From an uncultured Bacteroidia bacterium (lineage in GTDB: Bacteria > Bacteroidota > Bacteroidia > Bacteroidales > UBA932), in assembly GCA_902782225.1 (NCBI GenBank), contig CACZMF010000004.1, forward strand, positions 1-64,000: a stretch of DNA of 64,000 nucleotides, read 5' to 3'. The notes under the pieces are model-generated. The model saw only the letters and a program-made list of their open reading frames with translations, searched no databases and was not told the DNA's origin. Below, piece by piece: positions 1 through 8,629 of this stretch. The position numbers and the translations under genes were made by a program. Numbering within the stretch: the stretch's first letter is position 1; each line of letters starts with the position of its first letter.

Positions 1-32
1 ACTCAATTTATTAACCTTAAACTCTTCTGACT

Positions 33-725
33 ATGAAGTACATTCCTTCCATCGCCTTCGAGGAGATGAGCGGATCCGCCAAGGGCGTGACTGCCGCTAA
101 AATGAAGAACCGGAAGTACATCCGCAACCGCGGATACGGCGGCAGCGTCCGCACTTCCGACCAGGCCAAGGTCAAGGGCATTTTCAAGCGCCTGACCACG
201 ATGTGGAAAACGCTCACCAACGAGCAGATCCTCGCGTGGAACAAGCTTGCCCTGAGCCAGCAGGGCCGTTCTGTCCTGGGAACCGGCGCCAAGATCTCCG
301 GTTCCAACCTGTTCACCCGCCTCAATTACTGGATCGTCGCTTGCGGCGGCCAGCCCGAGGTGACCCCTCCCACGCTTCTGGGCGTGGAGAATCCGTCCAG
401 CGCCACCATCGTGTGCCAGGGCAATACCTTTACCTTCAAGCTGGACCAGGCTCTCGCCGACAACGGCGGCATCTTCCTGGTCATTGAGGCCACCGAAGGA
501 CAGTCCAATGGCGTAAGCCGCGCCCACAGCAAGGCCGTTGCCATCAAGATGGTGGAAGAGCCCACCGCGGTCGCTATCGACATCCGTGCCGATTACGTGG
601 CCAAGAACGGAACTCCGAACGCAGCTGCGCCGAAGATCTTCTTCCGCTACTACTACGTCAACTCCAGCACCGGCGAAAAGTCCGGCACCATGCTGGCTGA
701 GACCAGGTGGGTCGCGGGCGAGTAG
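33..725 (+). CDS. hypothetical protein, 230 aa
   Basis: I do not recognise the family. The protein begins MKYIPSIAFEEMSG and is basic over its first 50 residues, with no signal peptide or transmembrane segment. A stretch at about residues 50-75 reads like a helical segment (KRLTTMWKTLTNEQILAWNKLA). The C-terminal half is beta-rich (FTFKLDQAL, GIFLVIEAT, KIFFRYYYVNSSTG). It is followed by a clear intrinsic terminator, so it ends its transcript. Its promoter lies outside the window. Codon use resembles the neighbouring core genes. The overall look is similar to short Bacteroidota-specific proteins of unknown function; no role is inferred. Confidence 0.75.
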   Translation: MKYIPSIAFEEMSGSAKGVTAAKMKNRKYIRNRGYGGSVRTSDQAKVKGIFKRLTTMWKTLTNEQILAWNKLALSQQGRSVLGTGAKISGSNLFTRLNYWIVACGGQPEVTPPTLLGVENPSSATIVCQGNTFTFKLDQALADNGGIFLVIEATEGQSNGVSRAHSKAVAIKMVEEPTAVAIDIRADYVAKNGTPNAAAPKIFFRYYYVNSSTGEKSGTMLAETRWVAGE

Positions 726-769
726 TCCGGGTGACTGTCAGGCCCTCGGGCCGATTCTGAAAAAAGTTT

Positions 770-801
770 CCTGCCTTCCTTTCGGGGGGCAGGATTTTTT
801 T
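770..801 (+). terminator. intrinsic terminator
   Basis: CCTGCC (770-775) pairs with GGCAGG (788-793) and is followed by ATTTTTTT. It lies 45 nt after the stop of the hypothetical gene and ends that transcript. From 802 to 980 I see no gene. Confidence 0.8.
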
Positions 802-980
802 GTGTATTTCCAGACGTATGGCGTGGCGGGTTCCCGGATAGTTCACCGGTCGGACCTGCCCAAAAGCAATCAAAGTATAGGGGAGGATAGTAAAAGAAAT
901 TACGCATAAATAATTTCGCGAGTTTTATGCGTAAATTTATGCGTAAGTGTCTTAAGTGACTGATTTTCAGTCTGTTTCGT

Positions 981-1052
981 GGAGCATAGGAGAATCGAAC
1001 TCCTGACCTTTTGAATGCCATTCAAACGCTCTACCAACTGAGCTAATACCCC
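981..1052 (-). tRNA. tRNA-Ala (anticodon GGC)
   Basis: The reverse strand folds as a 72-nt cloverleaf. The acceptor stem GGGGTAT pairs with ATGCTCC. The D arm contains AGCTCAGTTGGTAGAGC. The anticodon stem TTTGA/TCAAA encloses loop ATGGCAT with anticodon GGC, and the T arm is CAGGAGTTCGATTCTCCT-like. CCA is not encoded: the discriminator A is followed by CG. A TATATTTG box lies 12 nt upstream. Confidence 0.95.
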
Positions 1053-1064
1053 GTTTGTGGACTG

Positions 1065-1072
1065 CAAATATA
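1065..1072 (-). promoter_or_regulatory. -7 promoter box for tRNA-Ala
   Basis: Reverse-strand TATATTTG, a perfect match to the Bacteroidota -7 consensus TAnnTTTG, 12 nt upstream of the mature tRNA 5' end. Confidence 0.7.
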
Positions 1073-1088
1073 CGAACTTTTTTTAATT

Positions 1089-1766
1089 TCAAAACATTTT
1101 TTCTTCATCAAAGCTATAAAAATGTTCGTCGGAGATGATAATGTGGTCCAGAAGCTTCACAGAACAAGCCGAGCAGGCCTCGCGCAGCGAGGCGGTTTCC
1201 CGGATGTCGGAAATGCTGGGGGTGGGGGAGCCGCTCGGGTGGTTGTGCACCAGGATGATGTATTTCGCGCCGTTCTGCATAGCTTTGCTGAGGATGGCGG
1301 GGACGTCGATGATGGTGGCTGCGGAGCCTCCGGTGGTCATTTTCAGGATTCTCTTTATGACGCTTTTGCCGTCGAGGAGTATCATCCAGCATTCTTCGTG
1401 CCTCAGGCCTTTGAGGCGGGGGAGCATACGTTTGTAGATCTGGCGCGGGTGCTTGATCTTCTCGCCGGGGGCGTCCGACTGCTGGATGAAACGCCGCCCG
1501 AGCTCGAATGCGGCAAGAAGGGATGCCGCTTTTGGGGTGCCGACTCCCGAAATCGAGGCGAGGTAGTCCGGATCGCAGGCAAACAGCCCTGAAATGCGGC
1601 CCCCGACCATCGCCAAAAGCCTCTGGGCGAGGTCCAGGGCGCTTTCTCCCCGGCAGCCGGTGCGAAGCAGGATTGCCAGCAACTCTCCGTCTGCCAGTGC
1701 CTCCGGCCCTTTGTCGAACAATTTTTCCCGAGGCCTTTCCGCCTCGCTCATATCCAGTATCTTCAT
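1089..1766 (-). CDS. radC: RadC family JAB-domain protein
   Basis: About 225 aa, the usual RadC length. The N-terminal part (RPREKLFDKGPEALADGELLAILLRTG) is the typical UPF0758 helix-hairpin-helix region. The C-terminal JAB/MPN-like metalloprotease fold carries the motif HNHPSGSPTPSISD (JAMM-type His-x-His...Asp). RadC was named for DNA repair, but its biochemical function is still unsettled. I chose the ATG at 1766 (MKILDMSEAERPREK) rather than the TTG at 1793, because a TAGTTTTG promoter box at 1796-1803 would leave almost no leader for the longer form and MKILDMSEAERPREK is family-like. It is a single-gene unit. Confidence 0.9.
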   Translation of the reverse strand: MKILDMSEAERPREKLFDKGPEALADGELLAILLRTGCRGESALDLAQRLLAMVGGRISGLFACDPDYLASISGVGTPKAASLLAAFELGRRFIQQSDAPGEKIKHPRQIYKRMLPRLKGLRHEECWMILLDGKSVIKRILKMTTGGSAATIIDVPAILSKAMQNGAKYIILVHNHPSGSPTPSISDIRETASLREACSACSVKLLDHIIISDEHFYSFDEEKMF

Positions 1767-1795
1767 AGTCAGAATGCCCACCCACCCGCCCAATG

Positions 1796-1803
1796 CAAAA
1801 CTA
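1796..1803 (-). promoter_or_regulatory. -7 promoter box for radC
   Basis: Reverse-strand TAGTTTTG, 29 nt upstream of the chosen radC ATG; matches TAnnTTTG. Confidence 0.5.
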
Positions 1804-1919
1804 AACTTAAACTATAAAAAACAATCGTGCAAATTTACCCCGGTTTCCTGTTCATTTCAAAAGAAAGTGACCGGCACCTGCAGATAATTACGATTTTTTA
1901 AGAATCCGGCAATAATTAT

Positions 1920-1927
1920 TATATTTG
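1920..1927 (+). promoter_or_regulatory. -7 promoter box for the OadA-HAD-alr-pepC-tenA unit
   Basis: Perfect TATATTTG box, 24 nt before the ATG at 1952. It is the only good promoter match ahead of the plus-strand gene run that follows. Confidence 0.65.
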
Positions 1928-1951
1928 TGATTCGAATTTTTTAAGAAAACT

Positions 1952-3733
1952 ATGGCTAAAGAAATAAAGTTTTCCCTTGTCTACCGAGATATGTGGCAGT
2001 CGTCGGGTAAATATCAGCCCAGGGCGGACCAGCTTGTCCGTGTGGCGCCCGCCATCATCGACATGGGATGCTTCGACCGCGTGGAGACCAACGGCGGCGC
2101 CTTTGAGCAGGTGAATCTCCTCTACGGAGAGAACCCCAACCGTTCCGTGCGCCTCTGGACCGCCCCGTTCCACAAGGCAGGCATCCAGACCCACATGCTC
2201 GAGCGCGGTCTCAACGCCCTGAGGATGAACCCGGTGCCGGCCGACGTGCGCGAACTGATGTTCAAGGTCAAGAAAGCCCAGGGCACCGACATAGCCCGTT
2301 CCTTCTGCGGCCTCAACGACCATCGCAATCTCCGCCTCAGCGTGGAATACGCCAAGAAGGCCGGTATGATTTCCCAGGCGGCTCTTTCCATAACCCATTC
2401 CCCGGTCCATACGGTCGAATACTATATGGATGTGGTAAGGCACCTGGTCGATTACGGTGCCGACGAAATATGCCTCAAAGATATGGCGGGAGTGGGCCGT
2501 CCCACTGTGCTCGGCGAGCTTGTCCGGGAGATCAAGGCGAAGTATCCGCATATCAAGGTCCAGTACCACGGGCACTGCGGTCCTGGTTTTTCCACCGCCT
2601 CGATGCTTGAGGTCGCCCGTGCCGGAGCCGACTACCTGGACGTGGCCGTGGAGCCCCTTTCCTGGGGCAAGGTCCACCCGGACGTGATCACCATACAGCA
2701 GATGCTGCGTGCCGACGGCTTCCTCGTGAAGGATATCAACATGGACGCCTATATGCAGGTCCGCGCATTGACCCAGGAATTCATAGACGATTTCCTCGGC
2801 TACTGGATCAATCCAAGCAACGCGAAGATGACTTCCCTGCTGGTGGGCTGCGGTCTTCCCGGCGGAATGATGGGCTCGATGATGGCCGACCTCAAGGGCT
2901 TCCAGTCCGCAATCAACGCGGCAGAGAAGGCCTCCGGCAAGGCGGAGAGTTCCCTGGACACCCTCATGGTCAAGCTTTTCAGCGAAGTCGAGTACGTGTG
3001 GCCGCGCCTCGGCTATCCGCCCCTCGTGACCCCGTTCAGCCAGTACGTCAAGAACACCGCCCTGATGAACCTCTTTGCGATGGCCCAGGGCAAGCCCCGT
3101 TTCAGCACCATCGACAAGGACACCTGGGGCATGATACTCGGCAAGATGGGTAAGCTGCCCGGCTCCCTCGCCCCCGAAATCATCGAACTGGCTAAGGAAA
3201 AGGGCTTCGAATTCTACACCGGCAACCCCCAGGACGAGTATCCCGACGAACTGCCCAAGTTCCGCCGGATGATGAAGGACGAAGGCTGGGACTGCGGCGA
3301 AGACGACGAGGAACTCTTCGAACTGGCTATGCACGAGCGCCAGTACCGCGACTACCGCAGCGGCATCGCAAAGGAGCGTTTCGAGCACGACCTCGAGGAA
3401 CTCAAGGCTAAGGCTGGCGCTCCCATCTGCGTCAAGCGTCCCGTGGTCGAGATGCCGGCATTCGACATCGAAGAATACACGGAAAAATACCCCGGCGCCG
3501 TGCCTCTTCAGGCACCCGCCAAAGGTAAGATACTCTGGCAGATAGACGTCGAGGACGCATCCATTGCTCCCGTGGCCGGGACCTCCGTCAAGGCCGGCGT
3601 TCCCTGCGGCTATGTCCAGACCTGGTACGGAATGGAAGAAATCATCCCCGCCGCCGACGGCCGCATCGTAGCCGTCACGGCTCCCCAGGGCAAGGACGTC
3701 GTCAAGGGAGAAATCGTAGCATTTGCTCAATGA
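1952..3733 (+). CDS. OadA/PycB-like biotin-dependent carboxyltransferase subunit
   Basis: 593 aa. Residues about 1-300 form the carboxyltransferase TIM barrel: N-terminal RDMWQSS metal-site region, KDMAGVGRP with the carbamylated-Lys motif, and YHGHCGPGF with the metal-binding His-x-His. Residues about 300-480 match the PycB/OadA C-terminal helical domain. Residues about 520-593 form a biotinyl/lipoyl-like beta-barrel. The family moves carboxyl groups between oxaloacetate/pyruvate (or methylmalonyl-CoA) and biotin. The expected biotinylated Lys (AMKM) is absent: residues 559-563 read YGMEE, so the domain may be a structural relic or a variant. A separate biotin carrier would then be needed; none is encoded nearby. 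First gene of a run with overlapping or tightly spaced members. Confidence 0.88.
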   Translation: MAKEIKFSLVYRDMWQSSGKYQPRADQLVRVAPAIIDMGCFDRVETNGGAFEQVNLLYGENPNRSVRLWTAPFHKAGIQTHMLERGLNALRMNPVPADVRELMFKVKKAQGTDIARSFCGLNDHRNLRLSVEYAKKAGMISQAALSITHSPVHTVEYYMDVVRHLVDYGADEICLKDMAGVGRPTVLGELVREIKAKYPHIKVQYHGHCGPGFSTASMLEVARAGADYLDVAVEPLSWGKVHPDVITIQQMLRADGFLVKDINMDAYMQVRALTQEFIDDFLGYWINPSNAKMTSLLVGCGLPGGMMGSMMADLKGFQSAINAAEKASGKAESSLDTLMVKLFSEVEYVWPRLGYPPLVTPFSQYVKNTALMNLFAMAQGKPRFSTIDKDTWGMILGKMGKLPGSLAPEIIELAKEKGFEFYTGNPQDEYPDELPKFRRMMKDEGWDCGEDDEELFELAMHERQYRDYRSGIAKERFEHDLEELKAKAGAPICVKRPVVEMPAFDIEEYTEKYPGAVPLQAPAKGKILWQIDVEDASIAPVAGTSVKAGVPCGYVQTWYGMEEIIPAADGRIVAVTAPQGKDVVKGEIVAFAQ

Positions 3734-4629
3734 TGGAAAACTACAACAAGAAACTCAGCGCCGGACAGCGCGCCAAGTTGTCACGGATTAAACATGTCGC
3801 CCTCGATATGGACGGCACTATCTATCTGGGCAACAACATATTCCCCTACACCATCGACTTCCTGGACAGGCTCGCCGGGGCGGGAATCGGCTACTCCTTC
3901 CTGACCAACAACCCGACCAGGTCGGTGGCGGACTACCTGAAGAAACTTGCCGGCATGGGCATCGAGGCGGGGGAGGACAATATGTACACCACGTCCCTTG
4001 CCGCCATAGACTACATAAAGCTCAAGTGGCCGCACGCAAGGCGCCTTTTTATGCTCGGGACCCCTTCTATGATCACCCAGTTCGAAAAGGCCGGGTTCGA
4101 ATCCTGCGCCGACAGCGCCGACGACCGCCCCGACGTGCTGGTCGTGGCCTTCGATCCCACCCTTGTGTATTCCCGCCTGTGCCGTGCTGCCTGGTGGGCG
4201 TCCCAGGGCATACCATATGTGGCCACCAACCCCGACCGCGTGTGCCCGACGGATCAGCCCACGGTCCTCGTGGACTGCGGCTCCCTGCAGAAATGCATCG
4301 AGCACGCCACCGGCCGCCGGCCAGACATAGTGCTGGGCAAGCCCGATCCCACGATGCTCGACGGCATCCGTCTCCGCCACGGCCTTCAGCCGGAGGAAAT
4401 CCTGATGGCCGGAGACCGAATCTACACCGACACGGCGATGGCCCACAACGCCTCCGCCGTGGGCTGCCTGGTGCTTAGCGGCGAGACCACGCTCCAGACC
4501 GCCCTGGACGTGGCCGCGGATGAAAAGGCCTGCAAGGCCCGTGGCGAGACCCCTGAATTCTATGCCCCCGACTTCATAGTCAGGGACGTCGCAGAACTCG
4601 GCGACCTTCTGCTGGAGAGCCGGAAATAA
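3730..4629 (+). CDS. HAD-IIA family phosphatase (NagD-like)
   Basis: 299 aa. Motif I is DMDGTIYLG (residues 26-34), motif II is FLTNNPTRS, and motif III/IV is LGKPDPTML...GDRIYTDTAMAHN. A class IIA cap lies between motifs II and III, as in NagD and p-nitrophenylphosphatases. It probably hydrolyses a small phosphorylated metabolite in the cytoplasm; the substrate cannot be read from sequence. Its start overlaps the OadA-like stop by 4 nt (ATGA), suggesting translational coupling; a second ATG follows at 3733. Alanine racemase begins 6 nt after its stop. Confidence 0.88.
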   Translation: MMENYNKKLSAGQRAKLSRIKHVALDMDGTIYLGNNIFPYTIDFLDRLAGAGIGYSFLTNNPTRSVADYLKKLAGMGIEAGEDNMYTTSLAAIDYIKLKWPHARRLFMLGTPSMITQFEKAGFESCADSADDRPDVLVVAFDPTLVYSRLCRAAWWASQGIPYVATNPDRVCPTDQPTVLVDCGSLQKCIEHATGRRPDIVLGKPDPTMLDGIRLRHGLQPEEILMAGDRIYTDTAMAHNASAVGCLVLSGETTLQTALDVAADEKACKARGETPEFYAPDFIVRDVAELGDLLLESRK

Positions 4630-4635
4630 GAGGAT

Positions 4636-5742
4636 ATGCCGGGAGAGAATGATTTTTCACGTCTGGAGCTGAGTCTCCCCGCCGCCCGTCGCAACTACCG
4701 CTATTTCAGGTCGTTGCTCAGACCGGCGACGAAGTTGCTCGTGCTGGTGAAGGCCAATGCCTATGGCCACGGGGCGGTCGAATTTGCCTCGATGATGCAG
4801 CAGGAAGGCGCCGACTACCTTGCCGTCGCCCTGCCCGTCGAGGGAATTGAGCTGCGGCGCGCCGGTGTCTCGCTGCCGGTGCTGGTGCTTACTGCCGGCA
4901 CAGACTTTTTCCCTGAAATCATAGACTACAAGCTGGAGCCGGGCATCCCCAACCTCTACACGCTCAGCGCTTTATGCGATCAGCTCAGGGCCCGTGGCAT
5001 TAGCGGGTTCCCAATCCACATCAAGCTGGACACCGGCATGCACCGCCTGGGTTTCGTCCCCGAAGAACTGCCCTCGCTCATCGACTTTCTGAAGGATCAC
5101 GCCGAAGTGCGTGTGCGCTCCGTCTATTCCCACCTGGCCGCTGCCGAGGACCCTGCCGAGGATGAATTCACGCTGGGCCAGATCGCCCTTTTCGAACGTG
5201 GTGCGCAGGCCCTTACCGACGCCATAGGATACAAGCCGATGTGGCACGTGCTGAATTCGGCCGGGATCGAGCGTTTCCCGCAGTTCCAGCACGATATGGT
5301 GCGCCTCGGCATAGGCATCTACGGCATCAGCGCGCTTCCCGGCGTGAATCTGTCGCCGGTCGCGAGCCTCAAGGTGAAGATACTGCAGATCAAGACGTTG
5401 ACAGAAGGCACCATAGGCTACGGGCGCCACGGAATCGTGTCTCCTAAGGGCACCCGCATCGCCACTATACCCGTCGGCTATGCGGACGGAATCAACCGTC
5501 ACCTCGGCTGCGGGCACGCCAGTTTCAGCGTCTGCGGCCACCGCGCCCCCACGATAGGCAATATCTGCATGGATATGTGCATGCTGGATGTGACCGGCAT
5601 ACCGTGCGAGCCCGGCGACACCGTGACCATCTTCGGAGCAGACCCCACGGTCAGCGAAATTGCCGGGAAACTGGACACAATCCCTTACGAAATACTCACA
5701 TCGGTGCCCCGACGCATCGAAAGGATAATTATTCGCAAATGA
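4636..5742 (+). CDS. alr: alanine racemase
   Basis: 368 aa, the usual length for a stand-alone PLP-dependent alanine racemase that makes D-Ala for peptidoglycan. The PLP Lys is K39 in LVKANAYGHG. The substrate/PLP region includes HIKLDTGMHRLGF, HVLNSAG and RLGIGIYG. Catalytic Tyr262 lies in TIGYGRHG, and the C-terminal beta domain has PVGYADGINR and IGNICMDMCMLDVT. In many Bacteroidota Alr is fused to MurF; here it is not. It sits 6 nt after the HAD gene and overlaps the next gene by 4 nt, within an apparent operon. Confidence 0.95.
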   Translation: MPGENDFSRLELSLPAARRNYRYFRSLLRPATKLLVLVKANAYGHGAVEFASMMQQEGADYLAVALPVEGIELRRAGVSLPVLVLTAGTDFFPEIIDYKLEPGIPNLYTLSALCDQLRARGISGFPIHIKLDTGMHRLGFVPEELPSLIDFLKDHAEVRVRSVYSHLAAAEDPAEDEFTLGQIALFERGAQALTDAIGYKPMWHVLNSAGIERFPQFQHDMVRLGIGIYGISALPGVNLSPVASLKVKILQIKTLTEGTIGYGRHGIVSPKGTRIATIPVGYADGINRHLGCGHASFSVCGHRAPTIGNICMDMCMLDVTGIPCEPGDTVTIFGADPTVSEIAGKLDTIPYEILTSVPRRIERIIIRK

Positions 5743-7145
5743 AAATAAGACTGACACTTGCGCTGGCGCTGATGAGCATCGCGGCAGCTGCACAGGCCCC
5801 CGGTGGCATCACCCCTGAAATGCTCTCTGAAATCAGCACGGGCTGGAGCGGAAGCCGCGCCGACAAGGCCCTGCGCAACGCCATCGGCCAGACCCCCATC
5901 AACACCCTGGCCGTCAATGCGGAAAACGCCGCAATGATAGATACCGGCTTCAGCGACATGGTGAGGACCAAAGGCATCACCGACCAGAAGTCCAGCGGAC
6001 GCTGCTGGCTGTTCACCGGGCTGAACGTGCTCAGGGCCGCCGCCATCAGCAAATGGGACCTCGGCGAGTTCCAGTTCAGCCAGAACTACTGCTTCTTCTG
6101 GGATCAGCTCGAGAAGGCCAACCTGTTCCTGCAGGCCATCATAGACACCCGCGACAAGCCTGCCTCCGACCGTGAGGTGGACTGGCTCTTCGAGCATCCC
6201 ATCGGAGATGGCGGCACATTCACAGGAGTGGCCAACCTGGTCTCCAAATATGGCCTCGTGCCCGCGGACGTGATGCCGGAGACCGCAGTTGCCAATGCCA
6301 CGTCACAGATGCGCACGCACCTTGCCACGCTCCTGCGCCAGGACGGCCTCAGGCTGCGCGACATGTGGGAGCAGGGGATGATAAATGCCCCCCGCAACGC
6401 CGCGAAAGCCAGAAAGCACTCCGAGAACATACTCTCGTTGATAGAAAAGGAGAAGGTGGCGATGCTCAAGGATGTATACCACGTCCTTGCCCTGTGCCTC
6501 GGAGTCCCTCCTGAAGAATTCGAGTGGAAGGGCCGCACAGTCACTCCCGTCCAGTTCTACAAGGAGCTTCTCGGCTACGACCTTGAAGGCGGCTACGTGA
6601 TGCTCATGAACGATCCCAGCCGCGAGTATGGCAAAGTCTATGAGATACAATACGACCGCCACGTCTATGACGGCCAGAACTGGCTCTACGTCAATCTTCC
6701 CGTCGAACGTATCAAGGAGATGGCGGTTGCTTCGATCAAGGCCGGTGTGGCAATGTATTTCAGTTGCGACGTGGGCAAGTTCCTGGACCGCAGGAAGGGC
6801 GTTGCCGACCTGCAGAATTTCGATTACGGATCCCTTCTCGGAGTGGACTTCACCATGGACAAGAAGCAGCGCATACAGACGCACGCCAGCGGCTCCAGCC
6901 ACGCCATGACCCTGATCGCCGTCGACATCAAGGACGGCAAGCCCCGGAAATGGATGGTGGAGAACAGCTGGGGAGCCGACAGCGGCTACAAGGGCAACAT
7001 CATCATGACGGACGAATGGTTCGACGAATATATGTTCCGCCTCGTGGTGGAGCGCCGTTTCGTGCCCGCCGACGTGCTGGAAATGCTGGGTCAGAAGCCC
7101 ATACTCCTGCCGGCATGGGACCCTATGTATATGCCTGAAGAATAA
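5739..7145 (+). CDS. secreted C1 family peptidase (aminopeptidase C / bleomycin hydrolase-like)
   Basis: 468 aa, papain-fold peptidase of the PepC/bleomycin hydrolase group. Residues 1-20 (MKIRLTLALALMSIAAAAQA) are a signal peptide, so this copy acts outside the cytoplasm, unlike classical PepC. The nucleophile is C89 in SSGRCWLF, with H388 in SGSSHAMTL and N409 in VENSWGAD completing the triad. The start is the ATG overlapping the alr stop by 4 nt (ATGA); a longer reading frame upstream lies inside alr and has no family features. Downstream tenA starts 11 nt after the stop. Confidence 0.92.
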   Translation: MKIRLTLALALMSIAAAAQAPGGITPEMLSEISTGWSGSRADKALRNAIGQTPINTLAVNAENAAMIDTGFSDMVRTKGITDQKSSGRCWLFTGLNVLRAAAISKWDLGEFQFSQNYCFFWDQLEKANLFLQAIIDTRDKPASDREVDWLFEHPIGDGGTFTGVANLVSKYGLVPADVMPETAVANATSQMRTHLATLLRQDGLRLRDMWEQGMINAPRNAAKARKHSENILSLIEKEKVAMLKDVYHVLALCLGVPPEEFEWKGRTVTPVQFYKELLGYDLEGGYVMLMNDPSREYGKVYEIQYDRHVYDGQNWLYVNLPVERIKEMAVASIKAGVAMYFSCDVGKFLDRRKGVADLQNFDYGSLLGVDFTMDKKQRIQTHASGSSHAMTLIAVDIKDGKPRKWMVENSWGADSGYKGNIIMTDEWFDEYMFRLVVERRFVPADVLEMLGQKPILLPAWDPMYMPEE

Positions 7146-7156
7146 AGTTGACAGCA

Positions 7157-7813
7157 ATGAATAATTCCTGGACAAAGCAAGTGTGGGCCGAGGCCCTCCC
7201 GGTCTATAACGACATCATCGATCATCCGTTCATCAAGGAACTCGCTTCCGGCTCCCTGCCTGTGGAGTGTTTTGACAGGTATCTGGCCCAGGACGAGCTG
7301 TATGTTGGCAACTACGGCCGCCAGATGTTCGAGCTGGCCGATCTGATCACGGATCCGGAGCAGCACGCCATGTTCGAGGCTTTCGCCCGCGAGGGCATCG
7401 AAGGCGAAAAGGCTATGCACCAGCTGCTTATCGAACGCTTCGGCATAGACACCAAGGTGCTTCCTTCGCCCGTCACGGCGGATTATAACGCCCACACGCA
7501 GGAGGCGATCGCCACCGGCAGCAAGGAAATCGGCCTTGCGGCTATGCTGCCCTGTATGTGGGTGTATAATGAGGTCGGCCTGCACATCCTCCGGATTGCG
7601 TCCGTGGAGGGCAATCCCTACAAGGAATGGATTCAGGAATATGGCAACGAAGCATTCACCGAAGGCGTGAACTTGGTCCTGCAACTTGCTGATTCTTACG
7701 CAGAAGCAGTGGATGCCGACACGCGCGCAAAGATGACTGCGGCTTTTCTGGAAGCCACCCGCTTCGAATACTGGTTCTGGGACTACGGATACTGCGGGAA
7801 AGACCGTCGCTGA
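7157..7813 (+). CDS. tenA: TenA family aminopyrimidine aminohydrolase
   Basis: 218 aa, all-helical heme-oxygenase-like fold. TenA hydrolyses amino-HMP from degraded thiamine to HMP for salvage. Catalytic Cys133 is in LPCMWVYNEVG, which places it in the TenA_C class, and E139 is at the usual Glu position. Other family signatures are YLAQDELYVGNYGR and the C-terminal FEYWFWDYGY. I chose the ATG at 7157 over a TTG 9 nt upstream. It is the last gene of the OadA-alr-pepC run but is functionally linked to the thi genes 1.6 kb downstream, which are separately controlled by a TPP riboswitch. Confidence 0.92.
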   Translation: MNNSWTKQVWAEALPVYNDIIDHPFIKELASGSLPVECFDRYLAQDELYVGNYGRQMFELADLITDPEQHAMFEAFAREGIEGEKAMHQLLIERFGIDTKVLPSPVTADYNAHTQEAIATGSKEIGLAAMLPCMWVYNEVGLHILRIASVEGNPYKEWIQEYGNEAFTEGVNLVLQLADSYAEAVDADTRAKMTAAFLEATRFEYWFWDYGYCGKDRR

Positions 7814-7815
7814 CG

Positions 7816-8592
7816 TCAGCGTATCTGTATGTTGAAGCCTTCATCCAGCAGCGGCTTCAGCAGGATACTCAGTTCATCGGCACTGTATTTCACGAGCCCT
7901 TCGGCAGGTGTGGGGCGGTCTATGGAATAGACCTGCACCAGCCGTGGCCGGAGTTTGCGCACAATTTCCATCCAGCCGTCCAGCACCTCCGGGTTTCCGG
8001 AATCGAAGATGTATTCCGCCGGAGCCTCCGGCTTGCGGGCGCGGAGGAACATGGTCTGGAGTATGAAGTCGCCGTGGAACTTTTTAAGCGCTTCCACCAC
8101 GCGCTCTACGCTGTAGCCAGGCGCAGGATGGTTGATCAGCGCTGCGAGCCGGTCCGTGGGGGCGTCTATCTTCATGCAGGGGTTGTCGACCTTGCGGAGG
8201 GCCTTGAAAACCTCCGGTATGTGCACCCTGGTGGCATTTGAGAGCACAGAGACCTTTGCGTCGGGGTAGTATGCGTCGCGAAGGCGGAGGGTGTCGTCGA
8301 TTATTGCGGGGAATTCGGGGTTGAGCGTGGGCTCGCCGTCGCCGCTGAAGGTGATGGAATCGACAGGAGTGCCTTCCTGCCGCAGAGCCTGCAGCTTTGC
8401 TTCAAGGGCGGACCGCACGGTGGCGGCGGAGGGAAGCAGGGTGTCGCCGCGCCCGTCGGCGTTCCAGCCGCATTCGCAGTAGATGCAGTCGAAGTTGCAG
8501 ATTTTTCCTTTGACCGGCAGCAGGTTGATGCCGAGCGAATTGCCAAGGCGGCGGCTGTGGATAGGACCGAAGACGGTTTCTTCTCGTATCAT
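7816..8592 (-). CDS. radical SAM protein (COG0731-like)
   Basis: 258 aa. The [4Fe-4S] motif C32-x3-C36-x2-C39 sits in GKICNFDCIYCECG; SFSGDGEPTLNP is the SAM-binding GGEP-like motif. The N-terminus IREETVFGPIHSRRLGNSLGINLLP is typical of the COG0731 group of Fe-S oxidoreductases related to wyosine-type enzymes; the true reaction is unknown. I start at the ATG at 8592 (MIREE), 5 nt from a perfect TATATTTG box, rather than 27 nt further upstream, which would place the start codon upstream of the promoter. Its stop faces the tenA stop 2 nt away. Confidence 0.85.
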   Translation of the reverse strand: MIREETVFGPIHSRRLGNSLGINLLPVKGKICNFDCIYCECGWNADGRGDTLLPSAATVRSALEAKLQALRQEGTPVDSITFSGDGEPTLNPEFPAIIDDTLRLRDAYYPDAKVSVLSNATRVHIPEVFKALRKVDNPCMKIDAPTDRLAALINHPAPGYSVERVVEALKKFHGDFILQTMFLRARKPEAPAEYIFDSGNPEVLDGWMEIVRKLRPRLVQVYSIDRPTPAEGLVKYSADELSILLKPLLDEGFNIQIR

Positions 8593-8597
8593 ATACG

Positions 8598-8605
8598 CAA
8601 ATATA
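8598..8605 (-). promoter_or_regulatory. -7 promoter box for the radical SAM gene
   Basis: Reverse-strand TATATTTG with only 5 nt to the ATG at 8592, implying a leaderless or near-leaderless mRNA. Confidence 0.65.
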
Positions 8606-8616
8606 AAACTTTTTAT

Positions 8617-8624
8617 CATATTTG
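8617..8624 (+). promoter_or_regulatory. -7 promoter box for folP
   Basis: CATATTTG, one mismatch from TAnnTTTG, 5 nt before the folP ATG. Together with the opposing box it fills the 37-nt divergent intergenic space. Confidence 0.5.
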
Positions 8625-8629
8625 CGCCG

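Noticed and set aside
1122..1592. Long plus-strand frames opposite radC
   Set aside because: No family features, low-complexity antisense composition; radC on the other strand has clear motifs.
1919..3730. 603-codon minus-strand frame antisense to the OadA-like gene
   Set aside because: Long open antisense frames are expected in GC-rich codon-biased genes; the His/Gly/Val-rich translation shows no domain.
7808..7821. Perfect 14-bp palindrome CGCTGACGTCAGCG between tenA and the radical SAM gene
   Set aside because: It arises where two convergent stop codons (TGA and TCA) face each other, has no loop and no T-run, so it is not a convincing terminator or operator.
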